This document shows positions 47,295-58,899 of a DNA stretch of 64,000 nt, one piece after another. Position 1 is the first letter of the stretch. Each line of letters opens with the position of its first letter. The translations under genes were made by a program, and so were the position numbers. This DNA comes from Larix kaempferi (Eukaryota > Streptophyta > Pinopsida > Pinales > Pinaceae), in contig BSBM01001026.1 of assembly GCA_027924585.1 (NCBI GenBank), positions 2,488,501 to 2,552,500 of the forward strand, written 5' to 3'. The notes under the pieces were generated by a model. The model was not told where the DNA came from and did no database searches. It saw only the letters and a program-made list of their open reading frames with translations.

Positions 47295-48060
47295 ATGACC
47301 AACCAACACATCATGAAAAGGGTAAAAAAAACATATCACCCTCCACTCAATGATGCTTGGCTGAACATCCATAATCCTAGTATACTTCAAACATGGCGAG
47401 CAAATGTGGATTGCCAACCAATGCTCTCATGCTATGCTGTCTTGGAATACATAGCCAAATATGCTTCCAAAGCAAAAGGAAAACCAAATACCTACCATCA
47501 TATGCTGACTAAAATCATAGCTACATCATCTCCACATGACCCAGCCTCATATGCCTACCGTCACTTCCACTCATAAGCAATTATTGATCGAGACATTAGT
47601 GCTCAAGAAACTTGCCATATGTTGCAAAAATTACCCCTTGTCACATGCAGTCGGGCCTTCACCAAGCTAAACGCTGGTTGCCAAGTATTTTGCCGTGTAT
47701 CTTTTGACTCGGGTGATTGCTTATCTGGATCCAGTTTCATAGATGCGTACTTGCAACGCCCTCCAACATTGGACCTCTTCTTTCCTTATAGACCTTGCAC
47801 AACAATGGTCATATAACCAGGGACACAAAACTGGAAAGTGGAAGAAGAGAATTGTCAACCATTGACATTGGTAACACTGAACGCCAAGGCTTGACCTTCA
47901 CGATAATGTCATGCACTACAACATTAGAAGGAACGTGAATTGCACCATTGTTCTCCTTCGACCGCTATGCAAAGATGAAAAACACTTCATATGTCTCACT
48001 TTGAAAAAAACAAGAGGCACGCCTTTATTCTCTATCCCTTTAACAGACTTAAAATTGCAA
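47295..48060 (+). pseudogene. Helitron Rep/helicase: central piece joined to C-terminal end
   Basis: 47340-47800 encodes LNIHNPSILQTWRANVDCQP, LEYIAKYASKAKGKPNTYHH and DRDISAQETCHMLQKLPLV, the region between Rep and helicase in Helitron proteins. After stops, 47858-48055 gives TIDIGNTERQGLTFTIMSCT, IAPLFSFDRYAKMKNTSYVS and QEARLYSL, the extreme C-terminus after the IDIGN block. The helicase core between them (Walker A and B) is gone. The first C-terminal part lies 1.7 kb upstream, at 45971-46150. Several stops. The order is scrambled, so it is not a working gene. Confidence 0.82.
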
Positions 48061-48439
48061 TCCTCAATCCCTGCACTCTCCCTACGAAGTGAAAATATCA
48101 ATCTTGGTTTCCAATATATTTAGAGCGAAACTTGATCACTACCTAGCCCTTTATTGTTTTACCTACATGTGTATATTTTTTCATACGACAAATTAATGTA
48201 CAATTCATTTTACTTGCCATCGATTACATGGGTTCCTATTTATTGCTTATTAGTACTTGCAACAGAGTTTTCCTTTCAATTTCATCGACTACTATCCCTA
48301 CCATAAATAAATTAGCTAGAATTGCTTTCAAACACAAATTTTATTGTCTACGTACACACAAATTTCTTTCATTTTACAACATATTGAAGTTCTTGTTGGC
48401 GTTTCATTTCCCCGGCTTTGGGGGTATGCTAGTTAATAT
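48061..48439. other. No gene seen
   Basis: AT-rich with short frames. It may hold Helitron 3' sequence. Confidence 0.35.
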
Positions 48440-48469
48440 TGTAATCTACTAGAGGTAAGATCCATGGTT

Positions 48470-48696
48470 CTTTTTTTTTCCTTGTAAGAAGTCGTGGGAA
48501 ACCCTCAAGTACTTCCCCTCATTTCGAAGATGGTATCCAAGGTAAACCACCGACCCTGATTACGGGGCCTAACCCGGTGGGGACATCGAGTGAGACCCTT
48601 ATATATCAATGCATAGCCATTCGCGGATTTGACCCCGAGACTTTCTGCTTACAACTTATAGCTCTCAACCGATTAAGCTAACCCACCGGGTTGTCC
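48470..48696 (-). mobile_element. tRNA-derived SINE in R2, minus strand
   Basis: Minus strand: GGTTAGCTTAATCGGTTGAG (box A), GGGTCAAATCC (box B, 48635-48625), a body with GGGTTAGGCCCCGTAATCAG and a poly(A) tail (T run 48471-48479). CCATGGTTC and CCATAATTC flank it. The 24-kb R2 copy shows the empty site at about 25083 (CCATTGTTT), which confirms the insertion. Confidence 0.85.
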
Positions 48697-49267
48697 ATAA
48701 TTCTGTGTACTATGTAATTCAATAAATGATTTTATTGTTAAATACACTCAATATGTAAATAATTAAGGTTTTAAATCATAAAATATTATTATAAAAAGAG
48801 AATCACTACTTTAATGTGATGATTAATGTTTCTGTTACTTTTGACTTTCTTGTTTTCACAAACAGCACGTCCATTTAAAACCATGGACCAGATTTTAAAA
48901 ACCAATCAAAAGGCCCTGTGCGTAAATTTTTTGTCTTGTTTTCACAAACATCATGTCAATTTAAAACCCTGGACCAGGTTTTAAAAACCAATCAGCATCG
49001 AGTGTGTAAAAATGAGTACAAAACTAGTTTGTTTTATTTAAAAAAATCTAAATATGGATAGCAACATAAAGTGACCGAACACACATATTATAAATGGAGA
49101 AGTCATCAAGGCACATTGGTTACATGTGGATCACAAATTTTATATATAAAGATAAATGTAACTTCATTATAAAAAATAGTTGAAGGGTCACCATGCTATT
49201 AACATGTACAACCGTGAACGAAAAAGTTTATTCCTATTATTATTTTTTAAATTGGTTACGGGAGAGA

Positions 49268-49430
49268 CATAAGTTTAATTTCAAAACTTTAAAATAGAAT
49301 AGAGATTTTAATTTTTTATATAATTTTATTTATACGAAGAGAGATTTAATTTATACATAAGTTTAATTAAAAATTTTAAATTATATATATAAAAAATCTC
49401 TCTTCTATATTTTAAAGTTTTGAAATTAAA
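49268..49430. repeat. Inverted repeat of about 45 bp in R2
   Basis: AATTTCAAAACTTTAAAATA + GAATAGAGATTTT (from 49268) is nearly the reverse complement of 49385-49430. The spacer is about 70 bp. Possibly a small MITE-like hairpin. Confidence 0.7.
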
Positions 49431-49493
49431 ATGGTCTTTTTCATAACCAATTTAAAATTTTTTTTATATATATATATATATATATATATTTTG

Positions 49494-49596
49494 ACATTAT
49501 GACAAGTTATTGATGGGAAATGAGAATTCATAACTAATTTTAAAAAAAACTTATATATATAGACATTATGACAAGTTATTGATGGGAGATGAGAAT
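49494..49596. repeat. 34-bp direct repeat, 69-bp period
   Basis: GACATTATGACAAGTTATTG + ATGGGAAATGAGAAT occurs twice with one change, separated by AT-rich spacer. Confidence 0.85.
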
Positions 49597-50119
49597 GTGG
49601 AAGTGGATTGAGAGATGGAATATAAGATGAGGCAAAAAGGAATTTATGGTAGTTTGATGTCATAGGAAATAGTATTATGGAATCATGCCTAATGTATGAG
49701 TTCATTATTAAGGTAATGAGTTAATTATGACTAAAGGTTTTGTCCTTAAATGTTTATTGAAGTCTAAACTAGCTCTAGTTGACTTGGAATATTTTTCTCA
49801 TTTTTATAAATTTTTGCATCTTTAAATGTGCACTAATTGATTCATTTTACTTGTAAGGATTATTTTATTTGCACTAATAAAATGTGCATTAATTGATTCA
49901 CCTGTAGTTGAGAGTACTAATCGGTTGCTTTGTTTTTGTGTTTAAATTGTAGCTTTGCACTTTGTGTCATGTCTCATGATCCTGATCGATTTCATTTGAT
50001 GGGGTCTTTCTTATGCCTTGATAATAATTTCAATCTATTTGCCTTTTTTTTCCAAGTAACATATCTCGAGGGAAACCTCCCTGGCACTTCTAGGGAAAAC
50101 CCTAGAATCTTCAAGGCAC

Positions 50120-50275
50120 AACGCCAAGTAAACAACTCATGAATAGTTCATGTAACTCATCAACATTCGACTCATTGAGAGGAAACATGTCACGAAGTGG
50201 ATTTGAACTTACTTGGGAAGGGTAACATTTTTCCTTGCAACCACTTGACCTACAATGAATTGATAGTCCCAATCT
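50120..50275 (-). mobile_element. SINE-like segment in R2, second copy
   Basis: Minus strand: TAGGTCAAGTGGTTG and AGTTCAAATCC. It matches the segment at 26190-26325 together with its flanks, so it was copied with R2 and is not an independent insertion. Confidence 0.55.
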
Positions 50276-50326
50276 AATTGACTTGTGCATGTTTTGGTTT
50301 AATCTAATTTTGCTTGAATGCCTTGG

Positions 50327-51380
50327 TGTTACAACATCTTTTGACACACTTGTCCCATATATGCTATGATGGCCGATCTGATCCATTTACCTCTTTTGCA
50401 AACTCCCTTTATCCTTGATAAGCTATGAACAACAACTCATATTGGAGAAACCTCTTAAAAAACTGTATTTTCCAAGATGTACGCGACCTACATGTCTCTA
50501 GCGTATTTCCACACGACTTGCCTTTTGCTAGCTTATGTACATGCATGTTCGAGGGTAAAAAATAAAATAAAGTTACTTTACGAAAAAATTACGGTTTTGG
50601 CCATTCCCAGCTATCCCAATCCCGTAAGTAACTACTCATAACCTTCCTAACTGCCTCACCATCAATATACAAGAGGCATAGAAGGAGGAATTTGAGGACC
50701 CAAGCATTGGAGAGTACCCTCATGCTGTTGGATTATATTCAGAGCTGAAAGCCCTATTGTCCCTAGTCTGCAAAAGCCCCATTCCCCTCTATGAAACCAA
50801 TTTTTCAGCCATTGTTCAGAGTCTCTATTGTGCCAAAGCATTGAAGTGATTCTTTTGGGCATGTCTCTTGTAGTGAACTGGATTGAGTGTGTGAAAGGAT
50901 TGGGTGGAAGGACTCCAATCTCAGTTTTAGAATGATGCCGCAACGAGGTTCAGGTGAAATATTGATATAACACGTTGTTCGTTTTATACAATAACTCTCT
51001 TTTTTTGTCTAATTTGAGCATTTCAATTTCCGTTTTTAAATTTTTTAATGTGGATGAGTTATTCAACAATTTGTTTATGAAACCCTATTTTTGTAGTAGT
51101 AACTACTTTCTTGTCAATCTTTGCTCATTTTCAGGTTAAGTCTTTAAGTGTTGGTGAGAATATTGGAGCGAGAACAACCAAGAGATCTACATCAGACAAT
51201 ATGATTCCGGACGAGTTATAATTCAAAACCTTTTTTGTGTTTTCCAAAAAACATTGCAAGCAAAATGTTTGAATCTATTTTATCTGAATATTTTGAGTTT
51301 TCTTTTGGGTATCGCTCAGTGGTGGTTTAGCCCAAAGACCGTTAGGGTAGTTTAATTTCTCGAAACAGAAATGAGGACTC
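50327..51380 (+). repeat. Presumed 5' LTR of gypsy B
   Basis: The limits are inferred: left from the sharp end of R2 homology, right from the primer-site-like motif. There is no second copy in the window to confirm them. Confidence 0.4.
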
Positions 51381-51399
51381 CACTGGGGAGTTTTTCTGT

Positions 51400-52784
51400 T
51401 TTGGGTAGTTAGGGCCTTTTCTATTTGTTGTGTAATTTTGGTTTGTTTTTGCTTTGTTTTCGGTCGATTTATGAATTTTTTCCTATCTTAGCTTGAATTT
51501 TGGTTTGTTTTCGGTTGATTTTTTGATTTTTTGCAATATTTAAACAAAACAGTTGGTTTTTCTTTCCGAAAAATAAAAAAAGTTTGCTTTATTTGAAAAA
51601 GTTCACTTTCTGTGAAAAATCTAAAGAAAGATAAGTTATTTTTGAATTTTTGAAAAAAGAAAAAGAAAAGTTTTTTTTTTTTTTTAAAGTGTGAATTTGT
51701 TTTTAGTTTCTTAAGAAAATAGAAAGAAAATAAAAACTTTTTGTTTGGTTTGGGTTGTTTCTTTTAGTTTTTGAAAAGAGAAAATGTTGCTTTTTTATTT
51801 TTATTTTTTAAGTAGTTTTTGTTAAAAGAACAAAAAATAAAAGATTATTTCTTTCGGAAAAAGTTTTTGTGTAAAGAAGTGTTATATAACGCTTAATTCA
51901 GTTGAAGATCATTTTGCTTTCTACACTTATATATCTTTAAAAGTGTCTTTTATTTCTTGTAAGTGTCACAACATCACTAGTTTCACTTATGTTCCCCTAA
52001 GTAAGAACAACCACTTAAAATAAACGCTTAATTTAAAATCAATCAGAACTTGATCTTTTGGTAGGGTTCACCAATTTAGATTAAGTTGTAGGATCTTGGG
52101 ATAGGTTGTTAGCTAACAAACCAAGGTATTTTTAAACGTTTAAACTTAGTGGTCTCTTCAAAAGGATATGAGGAAATCCAACACCATAAGGGTGTGGTCG
52201 GAAAGCTCCACTAACACCGGAGTTAAGCATGAGGTTGTGTGAGGTTGAGTGGAGGGGAACCCCCCCGCCCCATCGATACTTAAACCGAGCAATTGTGGGA
52301 TTTTACATGTACGGAAACTTTTTCAGTACCAAACTTGGGCCCTGTGAGGTGTCGATACTGTTAAGGTTTCGGGCTTAGCTACCCTGCCCATATGTACAAT
52401 CCTAATCGTTGACTGTTCCCCTGGATTCCGACTATGGATTGGTAACCATAACATCTTGTCCTTAGGGTTCTACACATCGGGTGAAGGTAGGGGGGTTCCT
52501 ACCAACTTTGAACAGACATTGAGCCAAACTAATAATACTATTGGAGGTTGTCCCTTTCATTGTGGGGAGACTTTCCACCAATAAGAACTATCAACAGAGG
52601 CCTTGGTAATTGTTATTGAACCTTTGTTGTCTAACTGTGGGACTTAATCAACCCACACTGGACTTCAGAAGGTCATCTATTTGCCTAGTTCGATTTCCTA
52701 GGAATTTTTCTAGTGGTGTGCTCTTTGTATTGTGAGTGATTTAGTTGGCCTTAGGAATTTCTTGTTTTAAAGAAATATTTTAGT
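51400..52784 (+). other. Leader of gypsy B
   Basis: T-rich with poly(T)/poly(A) runs at 51640-51850 and no long frame, as expected for the untranslated leader of a large gypsy element. 52160-52300 is GC-richer and contains a short 5S rRNA-like word (see rejected items). Confidence 0.45.
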
Positions 52785-54812
52785 GTGGAACAACAATCAC
52801 TTCATCAGTCCGGGAGAATTCAAAACCTTCCTCTGTTTACATTTGAACCTCTACTGCGTCCACAAAGGTGCCAGACAAACACAGTGATATATTTTGATCC
52901 TACAGGTTCCATTGATCTACTCAGTGAACCACAACCTACAAAAAATTACACTTTTGTACCACACACCAGAGTTGAAGATCTCAAAGCCGAAGGGTTTGTA
53001 AGACCATTTAAATCCCTTTTAACTTGACCTAACAATCTAGCATGAGTGCATATTCCAAGCATTTCCGAGCAAGCAACAATTGCTTATCATATTAGGAGAG
53101 GATTAGTGATGGACGATCTAGGAGGAAGTTTGGGAGAGACTCACACTCCCACTTCAGCTATTGTCCCAGGAGGATTTTCTCCTCCTCATGTTAGTACCCA
53201 AATGTTAAATGAAACTATAGGTAGTTCAGTTCTTGTGGTTACTTTTTTGCATTGCATCCTCACCTATAGGTTCAACGGTTACTCAATCATTAAGTATAGC
53301 TTTGTCAACACCTTTTGGATCTAGTGCCATTACATCTCGTGTGTCGGCATTGGGTATGCCTAATTTCCCTAGTACTTCTAGTCCCTTATTTTCGAATCCT
53401 ACTACTGGATTAATTGGTTCTACTACAACATTCCAAGGTTTTCCTTGGCATGGAGGCCATATTCCCCTGTCCTTACCCTCTTTTGGGATTAGACCTATCT
53501 AGTGTTCTAGGACTGTTTTAGGTGTGAACCCTTTTTCAGGTTTTACTACTCAAATGGGTGGTTTCCAACCATCCTACATGCCTGCCAGGTCTACCCCCTT
53601 TTCAATGTTTAGTGGGGGAGTTAACAACATTATACACCCAATTTGGATCCAACTGGAGGTAACTTTACTAAGGCCCAACCTAACTGGTTGCAAGTTATTT
53701 CTACTGAGGGAAACCCTATGCATAGCCACTGGAATCCATTTGCAGGAGCAAGCTTTGCACAAACTGTGACAGGGGGAAACCCCTATCCATCTTTTGGGAA
53801 TTTTGGTGGAGGGAACTTCCCTCCCCAAGGATCCTACCCCAATTTTTTTCCATGCAACCTAGACTCCCTTTTCTAACAACTTTAAACTTTTTAGATCTAT
53901 TGAAACTCATGACGATCCAATGTGTCACAATCCTAACTGGCTTCCGGTCCCAACCAAGTTGCCATTAGACATTCCAAAGTTTGAAGGAAAAGATGGTGAA
54001 GTCCCAGGAGATCATGTTATCACTTTCCATATTTGGTGTTCTTCGAATTCATTGAATAATGATTATGTTCGTTTGAGACTATTTCAACACATGCTCATTG
54101 GAGTGGCCAAAAAATGGTATATTGAATTTCCTGGTTCATTGTTTCATTGTTTCCATGATATTGGAATGGTATTTTTGAACCATTTTTAGCTTCTCGTCCG
54201 GTATGATGCCGTTACTGATTTGTTGTCTCAGTCCAGGAAAAACAAAACTACCCACATCTAAGATCATATCCAAGAGTGGCGTAGATGGAAGAGGCTGGTC
54301 AAGGCCAATTTACCCCCCCGAGTTCATGTTAGAAAGGTTTATTAAGTCCTTGCTGCCATATATCTCCAAGGATGTCTCCACCTCAGGGGTAACAACTGAA
54401 GAAGAAGCCATCTTTAAGGCCCAATGGTTAGATTTTATTTACTCTCAGTCTGGGATCCTTTACGAGAATATTCATATGCATCGAGGCCTAGTAGAGACCC
54501 ATCCAAACCAGAACCTAGACCACACTCTAATGGAATTGTTGGTTTAGTTCATCACAATGCTGTTGAAACTATCAACAATCAAATGAAACATTTGCTAATT
54601 CAGTCTTCAGTAGTTGGTGCAGCTTCTGCTACCACATCTCCTTCCCAAACAACTTCTGTACATACTGTGCAGGCTAGCTAGAAAGGAAACCAACAACCTA
54701 GTGGGAAGAAAAAGAATAACAATAACAATAATAATAAAAAACGAGAGACTAATAATGAAAAAATCCAAGCAAACTAATAATGTCAATGGGCAGAAGAAAG
54801 AACGTAGGAAGG
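52785..54812 (+). pseudogene. gag of gypsy B (N-terminal and capsid part)
   Basis: Frames at 52785-53324, 53233-53630 and 53643-53870 give a Pro/Gly/Ser/Thr-rich N-terminal part. From 53920 comes the capsid: KLPLDIPKFEGKDGEVPGDH, ITFHIWCSSNSLNNDYVRLR and GVAKKWYIEFP, typical of plant Tat-type gag, then HIQEWRRWKRLVKANLPP. A basic, Asn-rich stretch (GKKKNNNN type) precedes the interruption at 54817. At least four frame changes and several stops break it. The capsid would assemble the virus-like particle. Confidence 0.82.
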
Positions 54813-54817
54813 TTAAG

Positions 54818-55520
54818 TGTAGGATTTGAGCATTCATAGATCTAGGTGCAAAAGCTAACAATATATAATGATTAAATCAAGCAAGACTAGTTGTGCAGTA
54901 ATTAACATGAACCATTACACAATGACTTTGAAGAGAAGAATGACAATTATTTTATTATTAGAGTGATCGAATGAATAAAAGAGGTTACAATATATAAAGG
55001 AACAATTCGAATTAGGTTAAGGAGCAACTCAAATTGTCCATGCCATGCAAAGAGGGTTCATGCTATAAAGAGAGGGCTAGCCATGATTAATATAGAGCAG
55101 ATAACCCTAATTAGCCATGATTAATATAGAGAAAATAACCCTAATCAGCCATGCATGCACTCCTAAATTGAGATTAACTGATTAAGGAACTTACTGATCA
55201 CTCAGTTTAACTAAATAATGCATGCATGTTCCTAAAATCACTCAACTGGGGCACATTTTACTAAATTCGGGTGCTAATGAGTGTTTGGGCAGTTAGGTGT
55301 CAGTTAGGACTTAGTTGGTGAAACAACTTAAGTCTAACTAAGTCATACTTCCTTAAATTAGGGAGAAAAACCCCCAAATCAAGGAATGCACCCCCAAATT
55401 AGGAAAGGCACCCCCAAAACTAGGGTTTGATCTCATGGGTGACTCAAGAGGTTGTTTTAGGTGTGGTTTGGACCACTAGATTCACTAGAACATGATCTAG
55501 GAGGGTTATTTACTCTAACA
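54818..55520 (-). repeat. 3' LTR of element E
   Basis: 703 bp, matching 56576-57245 with substitutions and a duplicated AGCCATGATTAATATAGAG block (55070-55140) that the other LTR lacks, which explains most of the length difference. Confidence 0.9.
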
Positions 55521-55739
55521 CCCCCCATAATCCTAACCAGGAAAAAATAACTAAGTAAAAAAATGAGTCCTGACAATTTTTAGCCATATTACATACCCAT
55601 GTACACACAAAGAAGGATTCTTTGTAAATTGGGAAAGAGGGAAAAACCCAGTAGGAACCCCCCCCATAAAAGAGAATGTAAAAATGAGACTTTAAGGAGC
55701 CTCCTCAGAAAATGCCTTTACTCCGAAAGAAGCTCTCAA

Positions 55740-55940
55740 TCGGGTGAACTGCTGCTCGATAAAGGGCTTTATGAACACCCATGCAGACCTTTGCGAAATC
55801 ATCCTTCTTTTGAAGTGCATGTGAGCCCATTCACGAGATCCAAACAATTTGAAGTGCTTGAATGGTGTTTCTTGACCACTCCTTGCTTCAAATGGAGGAA
55901 ATCCCTTGAAGCCTTTTGTGTGGAACTATGTGAACTATAG
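55740..55940 (-). pseudogene. Ty1/copia pol fragment inside element E
   Basis: On the minus strand one frame reads FPPFEARSGQETPFKHFKLF then GSREWAHMHFKRRMISQRSA and WVFI. This matches the end of the copia integrase core (PxExWxGxKPxxxHLKVFGCxAxVHxPKxxRxKLDxKSxxCIFIG), with Ser for the usual Cys after FG. It is the only coding trace left in element E and suggests that E derives from a copia element by deletion. Confidence 0.6.
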
Positions 55941-56159
55941 GAGTAAAGGCTGTAGATTTGGAGAATGAAAAGACATTTTGGAGGTCTTCTTCAAGAAGAA
56001 CCTGATTTGGGACAAGTTCTCCAATGGCCCTTTTCATCTTTTGAATGAAAGTGATATTTCCTTATAGGACATGAGTTGTGAAGCTTCTGGGGCCTCCTTT
56101 AACAAGACTGGATCTAACATACGAACTGTGTAGCAATTGTGTTGGGGAGATAGGAGATC

Positions 56160-56500
56160 CATGGTTGCAAAATATCTCTTTGATAGCTAAAAAACACTTT
56201 TTGATGGCTACTAAACCTCTCTTTGGTGGCAAAAAATGATCTCTTCACTGGCTGCAAGTACACTTCTTTGATGGTTGTAAATGAGCACTCCTTCGATGTC
56301 TGCAATTGCACTTCTTGATGGATATAAATGAGTACTATAAATGGGTTCCTTGGTGACTGAAAAAACCTTCTTTTGTGACTGCAAAAGTCTTCTTTGGTGG
56401 CTGGAAAAAACCTTCTTTAGTGGCTGCAAAAAGCCTTCTTTGATGGCTACAAAAAGCCTTCTTTGGTGGCTTTGAAAGCCTTATTGAGTGGTTGCGAAAG
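56160..56500 (-). repeat. Minisatellite of about 30-bp units in element E
   Basis: On the minus strand, units of the type AAGAAGGCTTTTTGCAGCCA + CCA/TCA repeat about ten times with drift. Some frames therefore show a KKVFSSHQR-like peptide repeat. No function is evident. Confidence 0.8.
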
Positions 56501-56575
56501 CCCTTCTCAACTTGCAAAAGCTTGATAAACAATACTAGCATACTAGCTAGTTTAACATCCCTAGCTCTGATACCA

Positions 56576-57245
56576 TGTAAGATTTGAGCATTCATAGATC
56601 TAGGTGCAAAAGCTAACAAGATATGATGATTAAATCAAGCAAGAATTGTTGTGCAATAATTAACATGAACCATTACACAATAACTTTGATGAGAAGAAAT
56701 ACAATGATTTTATTATTAGAGTGACTGAATGAATAAAATAGGTTACACTATATAGAGGAAGAATTTGAATTAGGTAAAGGAGCAACTCAAATTCTCCATG
56801 CCATGCAAAGAGGGTTCATGCTATGCAAAGATGGCTATCCAGGCTTAACGAAGAGCATATAACCCTAATCAGCCATGCATGCACGATTAAACTGAGCTTA
56901 ATTAATTAAGGAACTCACTAATCACTCAGTTTAACTGAATAATGCATGCATGTTACTAAAATCACTCAATTGGGGCGCATTTGAGTAAATTGGGGTGCTA
57001 ATGAGTGTTTGGGGCAGTTAGGTGTCAGTTAGGGCTTAGTTGGTGAAACAAATTAAGTCTAACTGAGTCATACTTCCTTAAATCATGGAGAAAACCTCCC
57101 AAATCAGGGAATGCACCCCCAAATTAGGAAAGGCACCCCCCAAACTAGGGTTTGGTCTCATGGGTGACTCAGGAGGTTGTTTTAGGTGTGGTTTGGCCCA
57201 TTAGATTCACCAGCACATACTCTAGGAGGGTTATTTACTCTAACA
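56576..57245 (-). repeat. 5' LTR of element E
   Basis: 670 bp. On the minus strand it starts TGTTAGAGTAAATAACCC at 57245 and ends CTCAAATCTTACA at 56576, just before the primer site (56575-56563). Confidence 0.92.
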
Positions 57246-57250
57246 TTAAG

Positions 57251-58215
57251 TTCCCTTGCAATATTTGTAAAGGAGATCACCTTACTCATCAATTCCATTT
57301 GATGTAAGAAGCACATAAGTTGTTGAATAAGAAACAATAAAGTCTTGCTATTCTGACTAATCCTTTTTTGCAAGGACAACGTTTAACTTCTAGCTGTTCC
57401 AACCCTATTGGAAATGAGCAAGGGGGCGCCCAAAATGCTCCCTTTGATCATTCATATATTAATATGATCAAGTCCGACGTTTCATTGCCAACTTGGTCCA
57501 AGGATTATAGCATTCCTGAGTCTTCAAATAAAGGTAAGGAAGTTCCTGACCCACATAACCCTCTTTTAATAGATAAACTTGTGTTAGAAACTTTGCCTCG
57601 TGTGCCGAAAGGCGTTTATAAGAGAGCATCGCACAACCCTAATGCTAGAGATACCCCCAACTATTCTATTGTTGAGGATTTAGCTCAGATTCGATTTGTC
57701 ATGTTAGCTCTTGAGGTCCTTCAAAGTTTCCTTTCACAAAGGGATTCTTTGTTGGCTTCTCTAGGAACTCCCAATCCTCTGAATGGCCAAGTTGTTAAAT
57801 TCGATGTGGAAAATGTTAAATCCCATCTTCCATATCATGTTTCCTTCCAAATCAATGTGGTTCATGTCAAAAAGAATATTGGAAGGACAGTTGTGGATGA
57901 GGGTTCGTCGACTTGTGTCATGGAATTGTCTTGTTGGTAAGATTTGGGTTCCCTAGAAATTGCTCGATCACCTTCATTTCTTATAGCCTTTGATGAGTGA
58001 TATTTCCGTCCCCATGCGATTATTCTGTCCTTTCCTATCCAGTTGGATGGGAAAATCGTTTGTGTGGAGGTTGTAGTAGTTGATGCTCCCATCGATTATA
58101 ATATTTTCTTAGGATGTAGTTGAACTTATGCATTGACTTCCATTATATCATCCATTTATCGAGTGTTGTGCTTCCCTCATGAAGGAAATATCATCACTAT
58201 CGATTAGCTATCCTT
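57251..58215 (+). pseudogene. gag zinc knuckle and protease of gypsy B
   Basis: Directly after element E the gag frame resumes with CNICKGDHLTHQF, a Tat-type knuckle whose last Cys is Phe. A linker follows (57368-57940: HNPLLIDKLVLETLPRVPKG ... SLLASLGTPNPLNGQVVKF). The aspartic protease reads VVDEGSSTCVMELSCW, VVDAPIDYNIFLGCS, stop, TYALTSIISSIYRVLCFPHE. This is the Tat-lineage form of the fold (DEGAS active site). Stops at the Trp and Gln positions disable it. It would process the polyprotein. Confidence 0.83.
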
Positions 58216-58899
58216 CACTGAAAATAGTCCAATCTCTCCTCCAGGATCGACTATCCCTTCGATTGATAAATCACATCCAGTTACCGAGAATGTGGGGTTG
58301 GTTTGTATACATCCCTTATGGGAACCTTTAATATCCCATCCCCTACCTTCTATATTGGTTCTGCTCCAGCTTCGGTTGAAGAGGAGGTTCCAGTTTCATG
58401 GGTGGAATCATTTAGAAAATATTATCTCGACGATCCTTGGGTACTTCCCGTTCCATCGGATTCGGTGGAAGAGTCTCGACACTCCGGGACTATTTGTAGA
58501 AGAAGTAGCTTATCAATCAATTCAGTAGGATACTATAGACACTAATCCATTCCCCGTTGAGGAGGTGGATCAAACTATTCATCCATTTTGGGATGTTAAT
58601 TCCTCCAATGATTAGGACTATATAAACATTGTTATGCCTTATGACGAGGCTATCTTGGAAGCCTTAACAGGGATCGGAAGGCTTTGGGAAGATATGCACC
58701 ATCGCTCATATTTTCTTCAATCTCTAGACAAGATCAAGAATGGAGAGTTTCATGTCTCTTTGCCTAAAGATGTTGATCAACCATTAAACCCTTTGGCTTA
58801 ACAGGGAATTTATGTCGAGGAAAATATGGCTAATATTTCATACACCATTCCGATCAACATCTCTAGGAACCTTGATGTTGTAGAAAATGTTTATTTTAG
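58216..58899 (+). pseudogene. Protease-RT linker of gypsy B
   Basis: Two overlapping frames (58292-58545) and stop-rich sequence encode a linker with VEEEVPVSWVESF and DTNPFPVEEVDQ-like acidic pieces. No catalytic domain. It joins protease to RT as in other Tat-type elements. Confidence 0.5.

Larger units (their letters stand above)
48440..50326. repeat. Dispersed repeat R2, second long copy
   Basis: It follows 25040-26385 in order (GAGGTAAGATCCA, AATGTGATGATTAATGTTTC, AAACAGCACGTCCATTTAAA, ATTGGTTACATGTGGAT, AATGCCTTGG). Internal differences include an inserted SINE and local duplications. The match ends exactly where the 5' end of gypsy B starts. Confidence 0.8.
54818..57245 (-). mobile_element. 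Non-autonomous Ty1/copia-derived LTR element E, nested in gypsy B gag
   Basis: Minus strand. LTRs at 57245-56576 (670 bp) and 55520-54818 (703 bp) run TGTTAGAGTAAATAACC ... CTCAAATCTTACA (the 3' copy ends CTACA). TGGTATCAGAGCTAGGG follows the 5' LTR at once (initiator-Met primer site), and ATGGGGGGTG precedes the 3' LTR as polypurine tract. TTAAG lies on both sides (54813-54817, 57246-57250). The 1055-bp interior keeps one copia pol fragment and a minisatellite, so the element depends on a partner. It interrupts gag at the zinc knuckle. Confidence 0.94.

Noticed and set aside
52165-52260. 5S rRNA-like word (AGTTAAGCATG next to a CTCC/GGAG pair)
   Set aside because: Only about 20 bases resemble the 5S internal control region. 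The rest of the roughly 120-base gene does not align, and it lies in a retroelement leader.
53233-53870. Separate small proteins in the Pro/Ser-rich frames
   Set aside because: They are consecutive pieces of one gag broken by frameshifts, lying in order before the capsid domain.
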